DNA from: an uncultured Draconibacterium sp.
Lineage (GTDB): Bacteria > Bacteroidota > Bacteroidia > Bacteroidales > Prolixibacteraceae
Direction of reading: 5' to 3'
NCBI RefSeq assembly: GCF_963675065.1
Contig: NZ_OY775906.1
Coordinates: 3,140,001-3,204,000, forward strand
DNA length: 64,000 bases
A program made the translations under genes and the position numbers. The notes beneath the pieces are model-generated. The model saw nothing but the letters and a program-made list of their open reading frames with translations. It was not told the DNA's origin and ran no database searches. Position 1 is the stretch's first letter. Each line of letters starts with the position of its first letter. Below, one piece after another: positions 9,382 to 19,363 of this stretch.

Positions 9382-10791
9382 ATGAACAGCAAGCTAAAAG
9401 AGAAGATTTTCAAAGATATAAAGGCAGTTGCCGACCGTGTTGAAACAGAAACATATGTGATTGGAGGATACGTACGTGATCTGTTTCTCGAACGCCCTTC
9501 AAAAGATATCGACATTGTAACCATTGGCAGTGGTATTGATTTCGCCAACGAAGTGGCCAAAAGCCTTAAACCTCGCCCAAGAGTTAATGTATTTAAGAAC
9601 TTTGGCACAGCCATGTTAAAATACAATGACCTTGAAATTGAGTTTGTAGGTGCCCGAAAAGAGTCGTACCAACGCAATTCGAGAAAACCGATTGTGGAAG
9701 ACGGCACCCTGGAAGACGATCAGAATCGCCGCGATTTTACCATTAACGCAATGGCTTTTAGTTTAAACGGCGATCGTTTTGGTGAGCTAGTCGATCCGTT
9801 TAACGGAATGGATGATTTGAATAACAAGATTATCCGTACGCCACTCGATCCTGATATTACTTTCTCCGATGATCCTTTGCGGATTATGCGTGCCATTCGT
9901 TTTGCCACTCAGCTTGATTTTGAAATTGAGGATAAAACCTTAAAAGCAATTGCCAGAAATAAAGACCGTATTAAAATTGTTTCGGCCGAGCGCATTATCG
10001 AAGAACTGAATAAAATTATTATGGCACCAAAACCATCGAAAGGTTTTAGGCTGCTTGAAGAAACCGGTTTGCTTGCCGTAATTTTTCCCGAACTTCAAAA
10101 TATGAAAGGCGTTGATAAAGTAAACGGCATCGGTCATAAAGACAATTTTTATCACACCATTGAGGTGCTCGACCGCCTGGTACCCAACTCCGATAATTTA
10201 TGGTTGCGCTGGTCGGCATTATTGCACGACATTGCCAAACCCAAAACAAAACGTTTTGCTGAAGGTTTGGGCTGGACTTTCCACGCACACAATTTTGTTG
10301 GGGTTAAAATGATCCCCAAGATCTTTAAACGCATGAAATTACCATTGAATGAAAAGATGAAATACGTTCAGAAAATGGTAGGCCTGCACATGAGGCCGAT
10401 TGTGCTTTCAGAAGAAATTGTGACCGACTCGGCTGTACGCCGCCTGCTTTTTGAAGCCGGTGATGACATTGATGATTTAATGACACTTTGCGAGGCCGAC
10501 ATCACATCGAAGAATCCGGAGAAGGTGAAACGTTACATGAAAAACTTCAAAGTGGTTCGCCAGAAGTTAAAGGAGATCGAAGAGAAAGATGCAGTTCGGA
10601 ATTTTCAGCCTCCGGTTGATGGAGACCTTATTATGGAGACTTTTAACTTGTCGCCATGCCGCGAAGTTGGACTGCTAAAAGATGCCATTAAAGAAGCTAT
10701 TCTGGATGGCGAAATTCATAACAATTACGAAGAAGCTTTTGCTTTTATGATGAAAAAAGCAGAAGAAATGGGGCTGAAAGCGAAAGATTAA
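9382..10791 (+). CDS. cca: tRNA nucleotidyltransferase (CCA-adding) with HD domain
   Basis: This enzyme adds or repairs the 3' CCA of tRNAs, which is needed here because the tRNA-Gly and tRNA-Phe genes in this window do not encode CCA. The class II nucleotidyltransferase head is visible: GGYVRD (~28-33) and the catalytic Asp pair in KDIDIV (Asp42, Asp44), then RRDFTINAMA and the DDPLRIMRAIRFATQL neck. A C-terminal HD domain follows (FYHTIEVLDRL, LLHDIAKPKTK). I chose ATG 9382 (469 residues) over an in-frame TTG at 9361 because family proteins start near this point. The 3' end overlaps the convergent downstream gene by 4 bp. CCA versus poly(A) specificity cannot be distinguished by eye, but only CCA enzymes are expected. 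Confidence 0.92.
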   Translation: MNSKLKEKIFKDIKAVADRVETETYVIGGYVRDLFLERPSKDIDIVTIGSGIDFANEVAKSLKPRPRVNVFKNFGTAMLKYNDLEIEFVGARKESYQRNSRKPIVEDGTLEDDQNRRDFTINAMAFSLNGDRFGELVDPFNGMDDLNNKIIRTPLDPDITFSDDPLRIMRAIRFATQLDFEIEDKTLKAIARNKDRIKIVSAERIIEELNKIIMAPKPSKGFRLLEETGLLAVIFPELQNMKGVDKVNGIGHKDNFYHTIEVLDRLVPNSDNLWLRWSALLHDIAKPKTKRFAEGLGWTFHAHNFVGVKMIPKIFKRMKLPLNEKMKYVQKMVGLHMRPIVLSEEIVTDSAVRRLLFEAGDDIDDLMTLCEADITSKNPEKVKRYMKNFKVVRQKLKEIEEKDAVRNFQPPVDGDLIMETFNLSPCREVGLLKDAIKEAILDGEIHNNYEEAFAFMMKKAEEMGLKAKD

Positions 10792-11810
10792 TAAACCTGC
10801 AGTTTTAACAATACCGGTAAATGATCGCTAAAACCTTCGTTATAGCGGTAGCCCGTATAGGTGCGATGTAATTTTCGACCTCCGCGGGTTTCGTCTGGCT
10901 CGAATAAAAAAGGCAAATTGCATATTGTCGCATTTTCCGGTTTTGTAATCAATCCATTTTTTGCAGTCAATAAACCGGGCGATACAATTATCTGATCGAA
11001 AACAAACCACCGCCCCTGATATTTTAAAGTCCCCTCTTCCTTATTGATCCAGGGTAAAGATAGATTGTATAAACCCGCCGATTTGGTATTTAAAGGATCA
11101 GCAGCACCAAGATCCTGTATTATACTTTCATCAGTTGGCTGATCGTTAAAATCGCCTACAATAACCACCTTCGCCTTTTCATTTTTTTGAATGATTTCCT
11201 TGTATTTCGAAAAAAGCAAACGAGCGGCCTGCTGCCGTGCTGGTCGTGTTTCCAACAAACCGGAATACCGCGACGGCCAGTGGTTTACAAACACATGAAC
11301 AGAGTCACCTCCATTTACTGTTCCCAAAACATAAAGAATTTCACGACTTTTTCGAATGCCCCCTTTCTTATCTTCAAGCGGGTAATAGGCATAATCAAGC
11401 GGATAAAAGGTTTCGGAATTATAAATCAGTGCCACGTCAATGCCACGCGGATCCGGCGACTCTTTATGAATAATTTTGTATGGCATAGTATTTAGTGGCG
11501 TTTCTTCGGTAAGTGTTTTTAGAACATAACGATTCTCGATTTCTGCCAAAGCAATTAAATCGGGCATCTGCCAACCGCCGGCACTAAGAATTACTTTCGA
11601 GACATTGTCGATTTTATTATCGAAACGTTTTCTGGTCCAGTGACGCTCGCCGCCAGGTGTAAACTCATCATCGGCAGTTAACGAGTCGTTTCGAATATCA
11701 AAAAGGTTTTCTACATTATAAAAGAGTATTGAAAATTCGGCATCACTATTTTGTCCATTGCATTTAGCAATGAGCAAAATTAGGGATAAACAAAAAAATA
11801 AGTGTTTCAT
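10788..11810 (-). CDS. Exported endonuclease/exonuclease/phosphatase-family protein
   Basis: A 340-residue protein with the EEP (DNase I-like) fold: ILFYNVENLFD at the start of the domain, LIALAEIENRYVL with the metal-binding Glu, VIVGDFNDQPTDE, and the C-terminal GFSDHLPVLLKL with the catalytic Asp-His pair. A signal peptide (LFFCLSLILLIAKCNG) directs it to the envelope; Cys in LIAKC could be a lipobox but is atypical. The family includes nucleases and phosphatases, and the substrate is not evident. I placed the start at ATG 11810 because a longer frame would run back into the upstream gene, which ends one base away; the two genes are probably co-transcribed. Confidence 0.85.
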   Translation of the reverse strand: MKHLFFCLSLILLIAKCNGQNSDAEFSILFYNVENLFDIRNDSLTADDEFTPGGERHWTRKRFDNKIDNVSKVILSAGGWQMPDLIALAEIENRYVLKTLTEETPLNTMPYKIIHKESPDPRGIDVALIYNSETFYPLDYAYYPLEDKKGGIRKSREILYVLGTVNGGDSVHVFVNHWPSRYSGLLETRPARQQAARLLFSKYKEIIQKNEKAKVVIVGDFNDQPTDESIIQDLGAADPLNTKSAGLYNLSLPWINKEEGTLKYQGRWFVFDQIIVSPGLLTAKNGLITKPENATICNLPFLFEPDETRGGRKLHRTYTGYRYNEGFSDHLPVLLKLQVY

Positions 11811-11811
11811 T

Positions 11812-13251
11812 TTACTTTTCAATGCGTTCGTACGCTCCCAGATCGGGGCCATCTTCGCCGGTTCGGCTTCTGTTCAGCAAATCAACTGGAAACTTCTCAG
11901 AATACTTTGTTGTTCCCACATCTTTTGCTGCCGATAATGTATCCAATTCGAAGTTGTAATCATCGTAAGGATCAACAAAACGCGGATCAAATTCTATTCC
12001 GATCATCGCATTAATGTAATGATCAGTATTGCTTGTATTCAACGTATCGGGTGCCTGAATAATGCAATGATCAAACAAGTAATTGAATGTGTTTTTTTCG
12101 TTATCGCCCAGCTCCAATTCATTTCCAATATTGCCGTAGATAATGCTGTTTCCAAAAGTTGCCTTTGATAAATCACCATTATACGAAATTTGTTCGCCGT
12201 TTGAATTTTCAACAAGAAGCACATTCGAAACAACCAACGATGGCGTGGTACGTACAGCCTGTCCGTAATTGCCCCAATAATTGGCAATAGTTGAGTGGTA
12301 AAATTCATATTCGCCACCAACAAGCAGCGCTGCAGCATAAAACCCGCAATTGGCAATCAGTGCGTTATATGCATAAATCTTCGACTTCAAAGCAAAAATT
12401 CCTGCATAAGCCATATTTTCAACTTTCGAGTTGGTAAGCGCTACCGAGGCATAACCTTCGTTTTCAATTGTTCCAACCTGCAAACCAATATTTGCATTTT
12501 TAATAGTGCTAAAATTGAATACGTTATCATGACTACCGGAATACAGCACAATGCCATTCCACTGGTCGGGAATATTTTCATACGATGGCTCCAGACGATC
12601 AGCCCGGAATATAATTGGCGATTCGAAAGTGCCATCGGCAACTACATTTCCACGAACATACATCCCGGCACCTTTGTGGAAATATATTTTTGTTCCCGGC
12701 TCAATCGTTAACGTCGAGGTACTATCAACATACGCGTAATCATATACCAGATAGGGTTTTTCTGCAGTCCAGGTCGTTGTTTTAATCCGTTCGCTTTTGA
12801 TCAGTTTAAAATCCTGGCCATAGGCTTCCAGCATTATACTCTGGAAATTTGTGTTAGTTGTAAATTCAATCGAATCCTGCACAACCATTGGCAGGTTTTG
12901 TCCGTTTGGATCGATGGTAACTTCAACAAAAATATAGATACTGTCTTTTGCAGGTAAAGTAATCTCGTACAGCTCGCTACTTTCAAACCCATTAACATTT
13001 AACCTGAAATTGGAAGCATCGCCTCCTGCCAAACGAATACGTGAAATCAAAACATCCTCTTCATAAGGGTTACTCACAGTAAAACGCCGGGTTGTTGAGC
13101 CAATGGAAGTAAAAATGGTATCAAATGTTACGGTATCAGCGGAAAAACTAAGTTGCGCATCAGTAGACGTCAAATACCCCTCATCCTCACACGAGAAGAG
13201 CATGACAAGCACAAGGGCTGAAGCCAGTATTTGAAGTAAATTTCTAACCAA
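11812..13251 (-). CDS. Secreted beta-helix repeat lipoprotein
   Basis: A 479-residue lipoprotein: signal sequence with lipobox VMLFSC, then an Ig-like region (TVTFDTIFTSIGSTTRRFTV, a choice-of-anchor type beta-sandwich, ~residues 35-150), then a right-handed parallel beta-helix (~165-430) with repeated short strands such as IEPGTKIYFHKGAGMYV and NGIVLYSG. The tail DLGAYERIEK is typical of secreted parallel-beta-helix proteins of Bacteroidota. No lyase or hydrolase catalytic signature is visible. It is the first gene of a two-gene unit with the EEP protein. A role in binding surface or extracellular glycans is possible but unproven. Confidence 0.75.
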   Translation of the reverse strand: MVRNLLQILASALVLVMLFSCEDEGYLTSTDAQLSFSADTVTFDTIFTSIGSTTRRFTVSNPYEEDVLISRIRLAGGDASNFRLNVNGFESSELYEITLPAKDSIYIFVEVTIDPNGQNLPMVVQDSIEFTTNTNFQSIMLEAYGQDFKLIKSERIKTTTWTAEKPYLVYDYAYVDSTSTLTIEPGTKIYFHKGAGMYVRGNVVADGTFESPIIFRADRLEPSYENIPDQWNGIVLYSGSHDNVFNFSTIKNANIGLQVGTIENEGYASVALTNSKVENMAYAGIFALKSKIYAYNALIANCGFYAAALLVGGEYEFYHSTIANYWGNYGQAVRTTPSLVVSNVLLVENSNGEQISYNGDLSKATFGNSIIYGNIGNELELGDNEKNTFNYLFDHCIIQAPDTLNTSNTDHYINAMIGIEFDPRFVDPYDDYNFELDTLSAAKDVGTTKYSEKFPVDLLNRSRTGEDGPDLGAYERIEK

Positions 13252-13347
13252 TTCGAATTAATTTATATTCTTATAACGTCCACTTTTCGCCGTTATTTTA
13301 CAAATATAAAAAATCAATTCACAATTTTTAACATTTCTTTGCAATCC

Positions 13348-14799
13348 TTAGTGCTTAACAGCACTTTTTTCAGAAATGAGTAACAAACCAAGCATTGTTA
13401 TTACTCCATTTAGGATAAGCAATTCGAACCCAAACTGATAGCCATTGAAAAGCACCTCGGAATAACTTGAAATAAAATAGCACAAAACCGGTGCAAAAAT
13501 TCCGATATATGGCACCCACTTATCTTTCACTTTTCGCGATGAATACATACCAAACAGGAATAAACCGAGAATAGGACCGTAAGTATAACCCGCAACCGTA
13601 AATACTGCCACCACAATACTCTGATTATTAATGGCATCGAAAACAAGGATTACCACAATTAACAGCACTGAAAACATTAAATGCGATAACATCTTCATAC
13701 GGCGTTTTTTCTCTTCCGGGTATTTATGAATTTTCAGAAAATCGACAGTAAATGACGTTGTCAATGCGGTTAGTGCCGAATCGGCACTTGAATAGGCTGC
13801 GGCCGTAATACCCAATAAAAAAGCAATTCCCACAGGCAATCCAAAATATTTCAAAGCCAGCATCGGGTATAGGTCGTCGGTATTTTCAGGTATGCTAATT
13901 CCATGCTCGCGGGCAAAAATAAACAACATTACCCCCAGGCTTAAAAACAGCACCACAGTAAACAGAAATGACAAACTAAACACCAGCATATTTTTCTGGG
14001 CCTCCCCCTTATTTTTGCACGTCAGGTTTTTTTGCATCATATCCTGGTCCATCCCAACCATAACAATTGTGATAAACATTCCGGAAATAAACTGCTTAAA
14101 GAAGTTATTTCCCGAGCGCCAGTCCCAAAAGAACAGTTGCGAATTGCTGTCTTCGGCTATTGTTTTTACCAGTCCCGACAGATTTAAATCAAGGCTTCGC
14201 GAAATGGCTACAATGGTAAAAATAACCGCACTCACCAAAAAGAGTGTTTGCAGCGTATCGGTCCAAACAATGGTTTTAATTCCTCCCTTAAAAGTATATA
14301 CCCAAATTAGTGCGATGGTAACAATTACGGTTAACGAGAACGGAATGTTAAAAGCATCGAAAAAGGCAATTTGCAACACCCCCGCAACCAAAAACAACCG
14401 GAATGCAGCCCCGATAAGTTTCGATATCAAAAAGAAAAAAGAGCCGGTTTTATATGATCGCGGTCCAAAACGGTCATCAAGAAATGAATAGATTGAAACC
14501 AGATTAAGACGATAATACAAAGGCAGCAAAATACCCGCCACAAGCCAGTACCCCACAAGGTTTCCGAGGACAAACTGCAGATACGAAAAGGCCGAATTAC
14601 CAACTTCTCCCGGAACGGAAATAAAAGTTACTCCCGAAAGCGTGGCACCAACCATACCAAAGGCCACTAAATACCATGGCGATTTTCGATTAGCAGTAAA
14701 AAAGGCCTGTGTATCGGCTTTTCGCGCTGTTAACCACGAAATAAAAATCAGTACTAAAAAATAACCAAGTACAATTCCCAGAACAAGATATGGACTCAT
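13348..14799 (-). CDS. Sodium:solute symporter (SSS/SLC5 family)
   Basis: A 483-residue inner-membrane protein with about 13 hydrophobic segments and the SSS signature regions: GYFLVLIFISWLTARK at the start, TAAAYSSADSALTALTTSF in the core (the Na+-coordinating Ser/Thr region), and VFTVAGYTYGPILGLFLFG. These carriers import sugars, amino acids or related solutes with Na+. The gene follows namZ with a 9-bp gap, so the likely substrate is an amino sugar or its derivative released by NamZ/NagZ, such as MurNAc (inference from position). The exact solute is not readable from sequence. Confidence 0.88.
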   Translation of the reverse strand: MSPYLVLGIVLGYFLVLIFISWLTARKADTQAFFTANRKSPWYLVAFGMVGATLSGVTFISVPGEVGNSAFSYLQFVLGNLVGYWLVAGILLPLYYRLNLVSIYSFLDDRFGPRSYKTGSFFFLISKLIGAAFRLFLVAGVLQIAFFDAFNIPFSLTVIVTIALIWVYTFKGGIKTIVWTDTLQTLFLVSAVIFTIVAISRSLDLNLSGLVKTIAEDSNSQLFFWDWRSGNNFFKQFISGMFITIVMVGMDQDMMQKNLTCKNKGEAQKNMLVFSLSFLFTVVLFLSLGVMLFIFAREHGISIPENTDDLYPMLALKYFGLPVGIAFLLGITAAAYSSADSALTALTTSFTVDFLKIHKYPEEKKRRMKMLSHLMFSVLLIVVILVFDAINNQSIVVAVFTVAGYTYGPILGLFLFGMYSSRKVKDKWVPYIGIFAPVLCYFISSYSEVLFNGYQFGFELLILNGVITMLGLLLISEKSAVKH

Positions 14800-14808
14800 A
14801 ATTTTTGT

Positions 14809-15978
14809 TTATTCGAAATCGGGGTATAATAGATATTTTTTTCTCAGTTGTTTGAAATCTTCCAAACCGGGCTGCCAGCTCTCTATAATTTCAGCTTCGC
14901 TTTTTCCTTCTCTGATTTGTTTGATCATCGAGTCGGTTCCGGCAAGCAAATTCAGCCAACGTTCTCGCGTGAGGAAATCAGCTTCATTCTCGTATTTATT
15001 ATAAAAGTCGAGGAAGTATTTCAAAGTAAATTTTGGGGTCTCTTCCAGTGTTCGTAAATCAACACCGTAACATTTTTTGTCTTTATTCAGTGGGTTTATT
15101 GCCACTCCGGGAATACTGCGCGGAGTAAACTCGAAAGTGCCGAGATTTTCGTTTAATCCACCCAAAACCTGGAACGGAAAATCGGTTCCACGTCCAACAC
15201 TTACGCTGGTTGCTTCAAAAAAGCACAACGACGGATATAAACGCACTGAAAGATCGTTGGGTAAATTTGGCGATGGACGCACCGGCAACGAATAAGCCAT
15301 TTTATGATCGTAATTTTTTACGGGTATAACTGTAATATCGCATTTTTTGTTGGCAACGTGCCAGCCTTCTTCATTGATCATATTTGCGAGCTCGCCAACC
15401 GTACATCCATGCACAACAGGAATGGGATCGAGACTTACAAACGACTCAAAACCTTCTTCCCGAACCGGGCCGGCAACATAATCGCCATTCGGATTTGGAC
15501 GGTCGAAAACAATCAGCGGAATATCATATTCAGCACACGCCTCTATAACGTAATGCATGGTTGAAATGTAGGTGTAAAACCGGCAACCTACATCCTGAAT
15601 ATCAAAAATAACCACATCCAGTCCATCAAAATGTTCAGCAGTTGGTTTTTTGTTTTTTCCGTAGAGCGAAAAAACCGGCAACCCCGTGCTTTTATCCAAC
15701 CCGTCTTCTACTTCTCCTCCCGCCGAAACATCGCCTCTAAAACCATGCTCAGGCGCAAATATCTTTTTTACATCAACGTGTTGATTCAATAAAAAATCAA
15801 CCAGATGTTCGCCTTTAGCAATTGAGGTGTTGTTTACCACCAACCCCACATTTTTGCCCTTCAGCACATCTAAATATAGCGAAGTACGCTCCGCTCCTAC
15901 AATAATTTCATTATCTTGCAGTGCCATGCAACCGCTGGCCGAGATCCATAAAACTAACACTAAAAAAATCCTGAACAT
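14809..15978 (-). CDS. namZ: NamZ-like exo-beta-N-acetylmuramidase (DUF1343)
   Basis: DUF1343 proteins include NamZ of Bacillus and Bacteroidota, which release MurNAc from the non-reducing end of peptidoglycan fragments. The 389-residue product from ATG 15978 starts with a signal/lipobox segment (WISASGC) and then shows conserved blocks: KNVGLVVNNTS, FAPEHGFRGDVSAGGEVEDG, DVVIFDIQDVGCRFYTYI, FDRPNPNGDYVAGPV, SVGRGTDFPFQ. A longer frame from 16038 would destroy the signal peptide. It is followed by the SSS symporter and faces a NagZ-like enzyme across 172 bp, a clear functional grouping. Orthology to a characterised NamZ was not tested. Confidence 0.88.
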   Translation of the reverse strand: MFRIFLVLVLWISASGCMALQDNEIIVGAERTSLYLDVLKGKNVGLVVNNTSIAKGEHLVDFLLNQHVDVKKIFAPEHGFRGDVSAGGEVEDGLDKSTGLPVFSLYGKNKKPTAEHFDGLDVVIFDIQDVGCRFYTYISTMHYVIEACAEYDIPLIVFDRPNPNGDYVAGPVREEGFESFVSLDPIPVVHGCTVGELANMINEEGWHVANKKCDITVIPVKNYDHKMAYSLPVRPSPNLPNDLSVRLYPSLCFFEATSVSVGRGTDFPFQVLGGLNENLGTFEFTPRSIPGVAINPLNKDKKCYGVDLRTLEETPKFTLKYFLDFYNKYENEADFLTRERWLNLLAGTDSMIKQIREGKSEAEIIESWQPGLEDFKQLRKKYLLYPDFE

Positions 15979-16150
15979 AGGCTTTAAAATATTACATTTG
16001 CGCAAGCGAAGATAGTTTTTAAATTTTTTAAAAAGCAATCATTTAGTTAAAAAAATGAAACGAAAACGAAATAAAATTATGATGCGCTTTTTGTACTATT
16101 TTATTTTGATGAACGTTTAACGTGTAGCACAAATTTTTAGCGAATTTATA

Positions 16151-19102
16151 ATGATGAAACCAACACCTACAATATTTCTACTTTTTACCATTCTAGTGCT
16201 TTTACTGGCCAACTGTTCTTCTGCCCAGGAACCTCCGTTTCTGCAATACAAAAATGATGAATGGGTAAATCAGCAACTCGAAAAAATGAGTTTAGATGAG
16301 CGCATTGCTCAACTTATGATGATTACTGTGTACCCCAAACAGAACGATGCAGCCAAAGCTATTTTCAAGAAAAGAATACAGGATTGGAAACCCGGAGGAA
16401 TTCTGGTAATGCAGGGTTCTCCAACAAAAAATGCTGTCTGGATCAATCAGTTTCAGGAAGCTTCCGAAACACCGCTTTTGGTGGCTATTGACGGCGAATG
16501 GGGACCTGCCATGCGCACCGACAGCACAATTGTTTATCCGTATGCGCAGTCGTTGGGTGCTGTGCAGGATACTTCCTTGCTCTACCAAATGGGACAGGAT
16601 TTTGCCAGCCAGCTAAAACGTATGGGAATTCAAATGAATTTTGCACCGGTTGCCGACATCAATACCAATCCGTTTAATCCCGTTATCGGATTTCGCTCGT
16701 TTGGCGAAGAAAAACACAATGTAGCCGAGAAGTCGTGGCTGGTGGCAAAAGGAATGCAGGACAACAATGTTATTCCGGTGGCAAAACATTTTCCCGGGCA
16801 TGGCGATACCAAAACCGACTCACACAAAACACTGCCGCTTATTCCACATTCGAAAAGCCGTATCGACAGCGTTGAAAGTTACCCGTTCCGATATTTATCG
16901 GATAAGGGTATTGCTGGAATTATGTCAGGGCATTTAAATATTCCTTCCCTCGATGATTCCGGGAAAACCTCATCGCTTTCGAAAAAAGTGGTAACCGGTT
17001 ATTTAAAAGATGAGATTGGCTATAAAGGTTTTGTGGTTACCGATGCCATTACCATGAAAGGCGTACAAACTACAGCCGGAAGAGCAGAACTGGAAGCCTT
17101 GATCGCCGGAAACGATATGATAGAATTTGTGGATGATGTGGGCAAAGCTGTGGCAACCATAAAAGCAGCAATTGCCAACGGCGAAATAACCGAAGATGAA
17201 ATTAATGAAAAGTGCAGAACTGTTTTGGCACTAAAACGCTGGGTTGGATTAAACAACTACCAAGCGGTGGATTTAAAAAATATTACTGCAGATCTTAACG
17301 CTCCCGAATACCAGGTTACCAACAGAAAACTGATTAAAAAATCGATGGCTGTTGTGATAAATAACGACAGTACTCTTCCGGTGCAGGATTTGGATAAACG
17401 CACCATTGCAACAATTATGATCGGCGGCAACCAAAAATCGGCCTTTCAAAATATGCTGGCAAAATATACCGGTATGGATCATTATTGGCTTCCAAAAGAT
17501 GCCACCGAAAAAACCTGGGCAATTCTCCGTCAGAAACTGAGCAACTACAACTTTGTAATTGCCGGAATTACAGGAATCAATAAATACTCATCAAATGATT
17601 ATGGCATTTCTGCAATACAAAAACAAGCGGTTATTGATTTGGTAAATGAACAGCATGTTGTGTTTTCGCTTTTCGGAAACGCTTATGCATTAAAACACTT
17701 TGCCAACATTCATCATGCCGAGGCTTTGATTGTAGCTCACCAGGATAATGAACTGACTCAGGAATTGGCTGCGCAGCTTGTTTTTGGTGCATTTAAAGCC
17801 AACGGAAAGCTTCCGGTTACATCCGACAGGCGCTTTAAAGCCGGCGATGGATTGACTGTTGAACCAAATAAAACGTTTTCGTACACCATTCCTGAGGAGG
17901 CCGGAATGAGTTCTGCTATTCTGAACCGGAAAATCGATTCGCTCGCGAATCTTGGAATTTCGGAGGGCGCATACCCTGGCTGCCAGGTTTTGGTTGCCAG
18001 AGATGGGCAGGTGGTTTTTCACAAGTGTTATGGTTTTCAAACCTACGACAGCATTTACCCGGTAAACCAGAATAATATTTACGACTGGGCATCGGTTACC
18101 AAAGTTACCGGTCCGCTACCTGCAATTATGCGCTTAGTTGACGAGCGAAAAATGAACATTGATGATAAGTTTAGTAAATACTGGCCCGATTTTATTGGCA
18201 GCAACAAAGAAAACCTGAGCTTTCGTGAGATATTAGCTCACCAGGCTCGTTTGGCTTCGTGGATCGCGTTCTGGACCATGACCGTGCAGGAAGACGGAAC
18301 ACTCGACAAAAATGTGTTTCAGGATCATCCTTCGCCAAAATTCGATGTTCGCGTGTCGCAACATTTGTGCATGAATCATGATTTCAGAAAAACAATGTTC
18401 GACACCATCCGAACATCGGAACTGTTGCACAGAAAAAAATATCTGTATTCAGGATTGAGTTTTTACCTGTACCCCGACATTATTGAAAATCTTACCAGCA
18501 CTCCTTACGAATCGTATGTAAAAAATACTTTCTACCGGCCTTTGGGAGCGTATACGATCACGTTTAATGCCTTCAAACACTTTCCGCTTAGCCAGATTAT
18601 TCCCACCGAAACGGATGACTTTTTCAGAATGGAGAAACTGCGGGGTTATGTACACGACGAAGGAGCCGCAATGATGGGTGGCGTCTCCGGAAATGCCGGT
18701 TTATTTGGTTCAACAATCGACCTGGCCAAAATATTTCAAATGTATTTGCAAAAAGGATATTTTGGTGGCCGGCGTTATATCTCCGACTTAACCTTAAACG
18801 ATTTTACACGCATTCAATATCCTGAAAATAAAAACCGAAGAGGCCTGGGTTTCGACAAACCTAAAATCGACAATTATAAAAATGATTTGGAAGATGCCTA
18901 CCCTGCAGTGTCGAGTAGCAAAAGCAGTTTTGGGCACAGCGGATACACCGGAACTTTTGCGTGGGCCGACCCCGAAAACGAGCTACTATACATTTTTATG
19001 TCGAACCGCGTTTACCCAACCCGAAACAATTCAAAACTCTACGAATTAAACATCCGTACAGCAATGCATCAGGCCATTTACGACAGTATTATTTCTGAAT
19101 AA
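16151..19102 (+). CDS. nagZ: NagZ-like GH3 beta-N-acetylglucosaminidase fused to a serine-hydrolase domain
   Basis: A 983-residue exported lipoprotein-like protein (lipobox near LLLANCSS) with two enzymes. Residues ~35-380 are a NagZ-type GH3 domain: KHFPGHGDTKTDSH gives the NagZ Asp223-x-His225 dyad and VVTDAITMKGV gives nucleophile Asp298. Residues ~600-970 are a beta-lactamase/PBP-fold (S12) domain: SVTK with Ser648/Lys651, a Tyr-Ser-Gly in the YxN place (YSGLSF), and HSG at 929-931. The region between (~380-590) is the GH3 C-terminal domain. It should cleave GlcNAc from GlcNAc-MurNAc fragments, while the second domain may act on the stem peptide or be non-catalytic. This fusion is widespread in Bacteroidota. 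Confidence 0.88.
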   Translation: MMKPTPTIFLLFTILVLLLANCSSAQEPPFLQYKNDEWVNQQLEKMSLDERIAQLMMITVYPKQNDAAKAIFKKRIQDWKPGGILVMQGSPTKNAVWINQFQEASETPLLVAIDGEWGPAMRTDSTIVYPYAQSLGAVQDTSLLYQMGQDFASQLKRMGIQMNFAPVADINTNPFNPVIGFRSFGEEKHNVAEKSWLVAKGMQDNNVIPVAKHFPGHGDTKTDSHKTLPLIPHSKSRIDSVESYPFRYLSDKGIAGIMSGHLNIPSLDDSGKTSSLSKKVVTGYLKDEIGYKGFVVTDAITMKGVQTTAGRAELEALIAGNDMIEFVDDVGKAVATIKAAIANGEITEDEINEKCRTVLALKRWVGLNNYQAVDLKNITADLNAPEYQVTNRKLIKKSMAVVINNDSTLPVQDLDKRTIATIMIGGNQKSAFQNMLAKYTGMDHYWLPKDATEKTWAILRQKLSNYNFVIAGITGINKYSSNDYGISAIQKQAVIDLVNEQHVVFSLFGNAYALKHFANIHHAEALIVAHQDNELTQELAAQLVFGAFKANGKLPVTSDRRFKAGDGLTVEPNKTFSYTIPEEAGMSSAILNRKIDSLANLGISEGAYPGCQVLVARDGQVVFHKCYGFQTYDSIYPVNQNNIYDWASVTKVTGPLPAIMRLVDERKMNIDDKFSKYWPDFIGSNKENLSFREILAHQARLASWIAFWTMTVQEDGTLDKNVFQDHPSPKFDVRVSQHLCMNHDFRKTMFDTIRTSELLHRKKYLYSGLSFYLYPDIIENLTSTPYESYVKNTFYRPLGAYTITFNAFKHFPLSQIIPTETDDFFRMEKLRGYVHDEGAAMMGGVSGNAGLFGSTIDLAKIFQMYLQKGYFGGRRYISDLTLNDFTRIQYPENKNRRGLGFDKPKIDNYKNDLEDAYPAVSSSKSSFGHSGYTGTFAWADPENELLYIFMSNRVYPTRNNSKLYELNIRTAMHQAIYDSIISE

Positions 19103-19363
19103 AACACGGCCGCCCGGCTTCCCTTAAAAAATGTTAACAGGCACCTGAATGCGACCTGTTCTACAACATATCATCAAAATCTAACACCTTTATAATTCAG
19201 CTATTTACAACAAATCAACACCTCTGTGATACACATAATTTTCCTCTTGTGTTATAACATTTAACAATAGCAGTTGATGACGCTTTTATTATTAAATTAT
19301 TAATTATAATTTTAAAGCACGTTCTTTACAAATACAATAATTATTAATTAATACCACAGCGAT

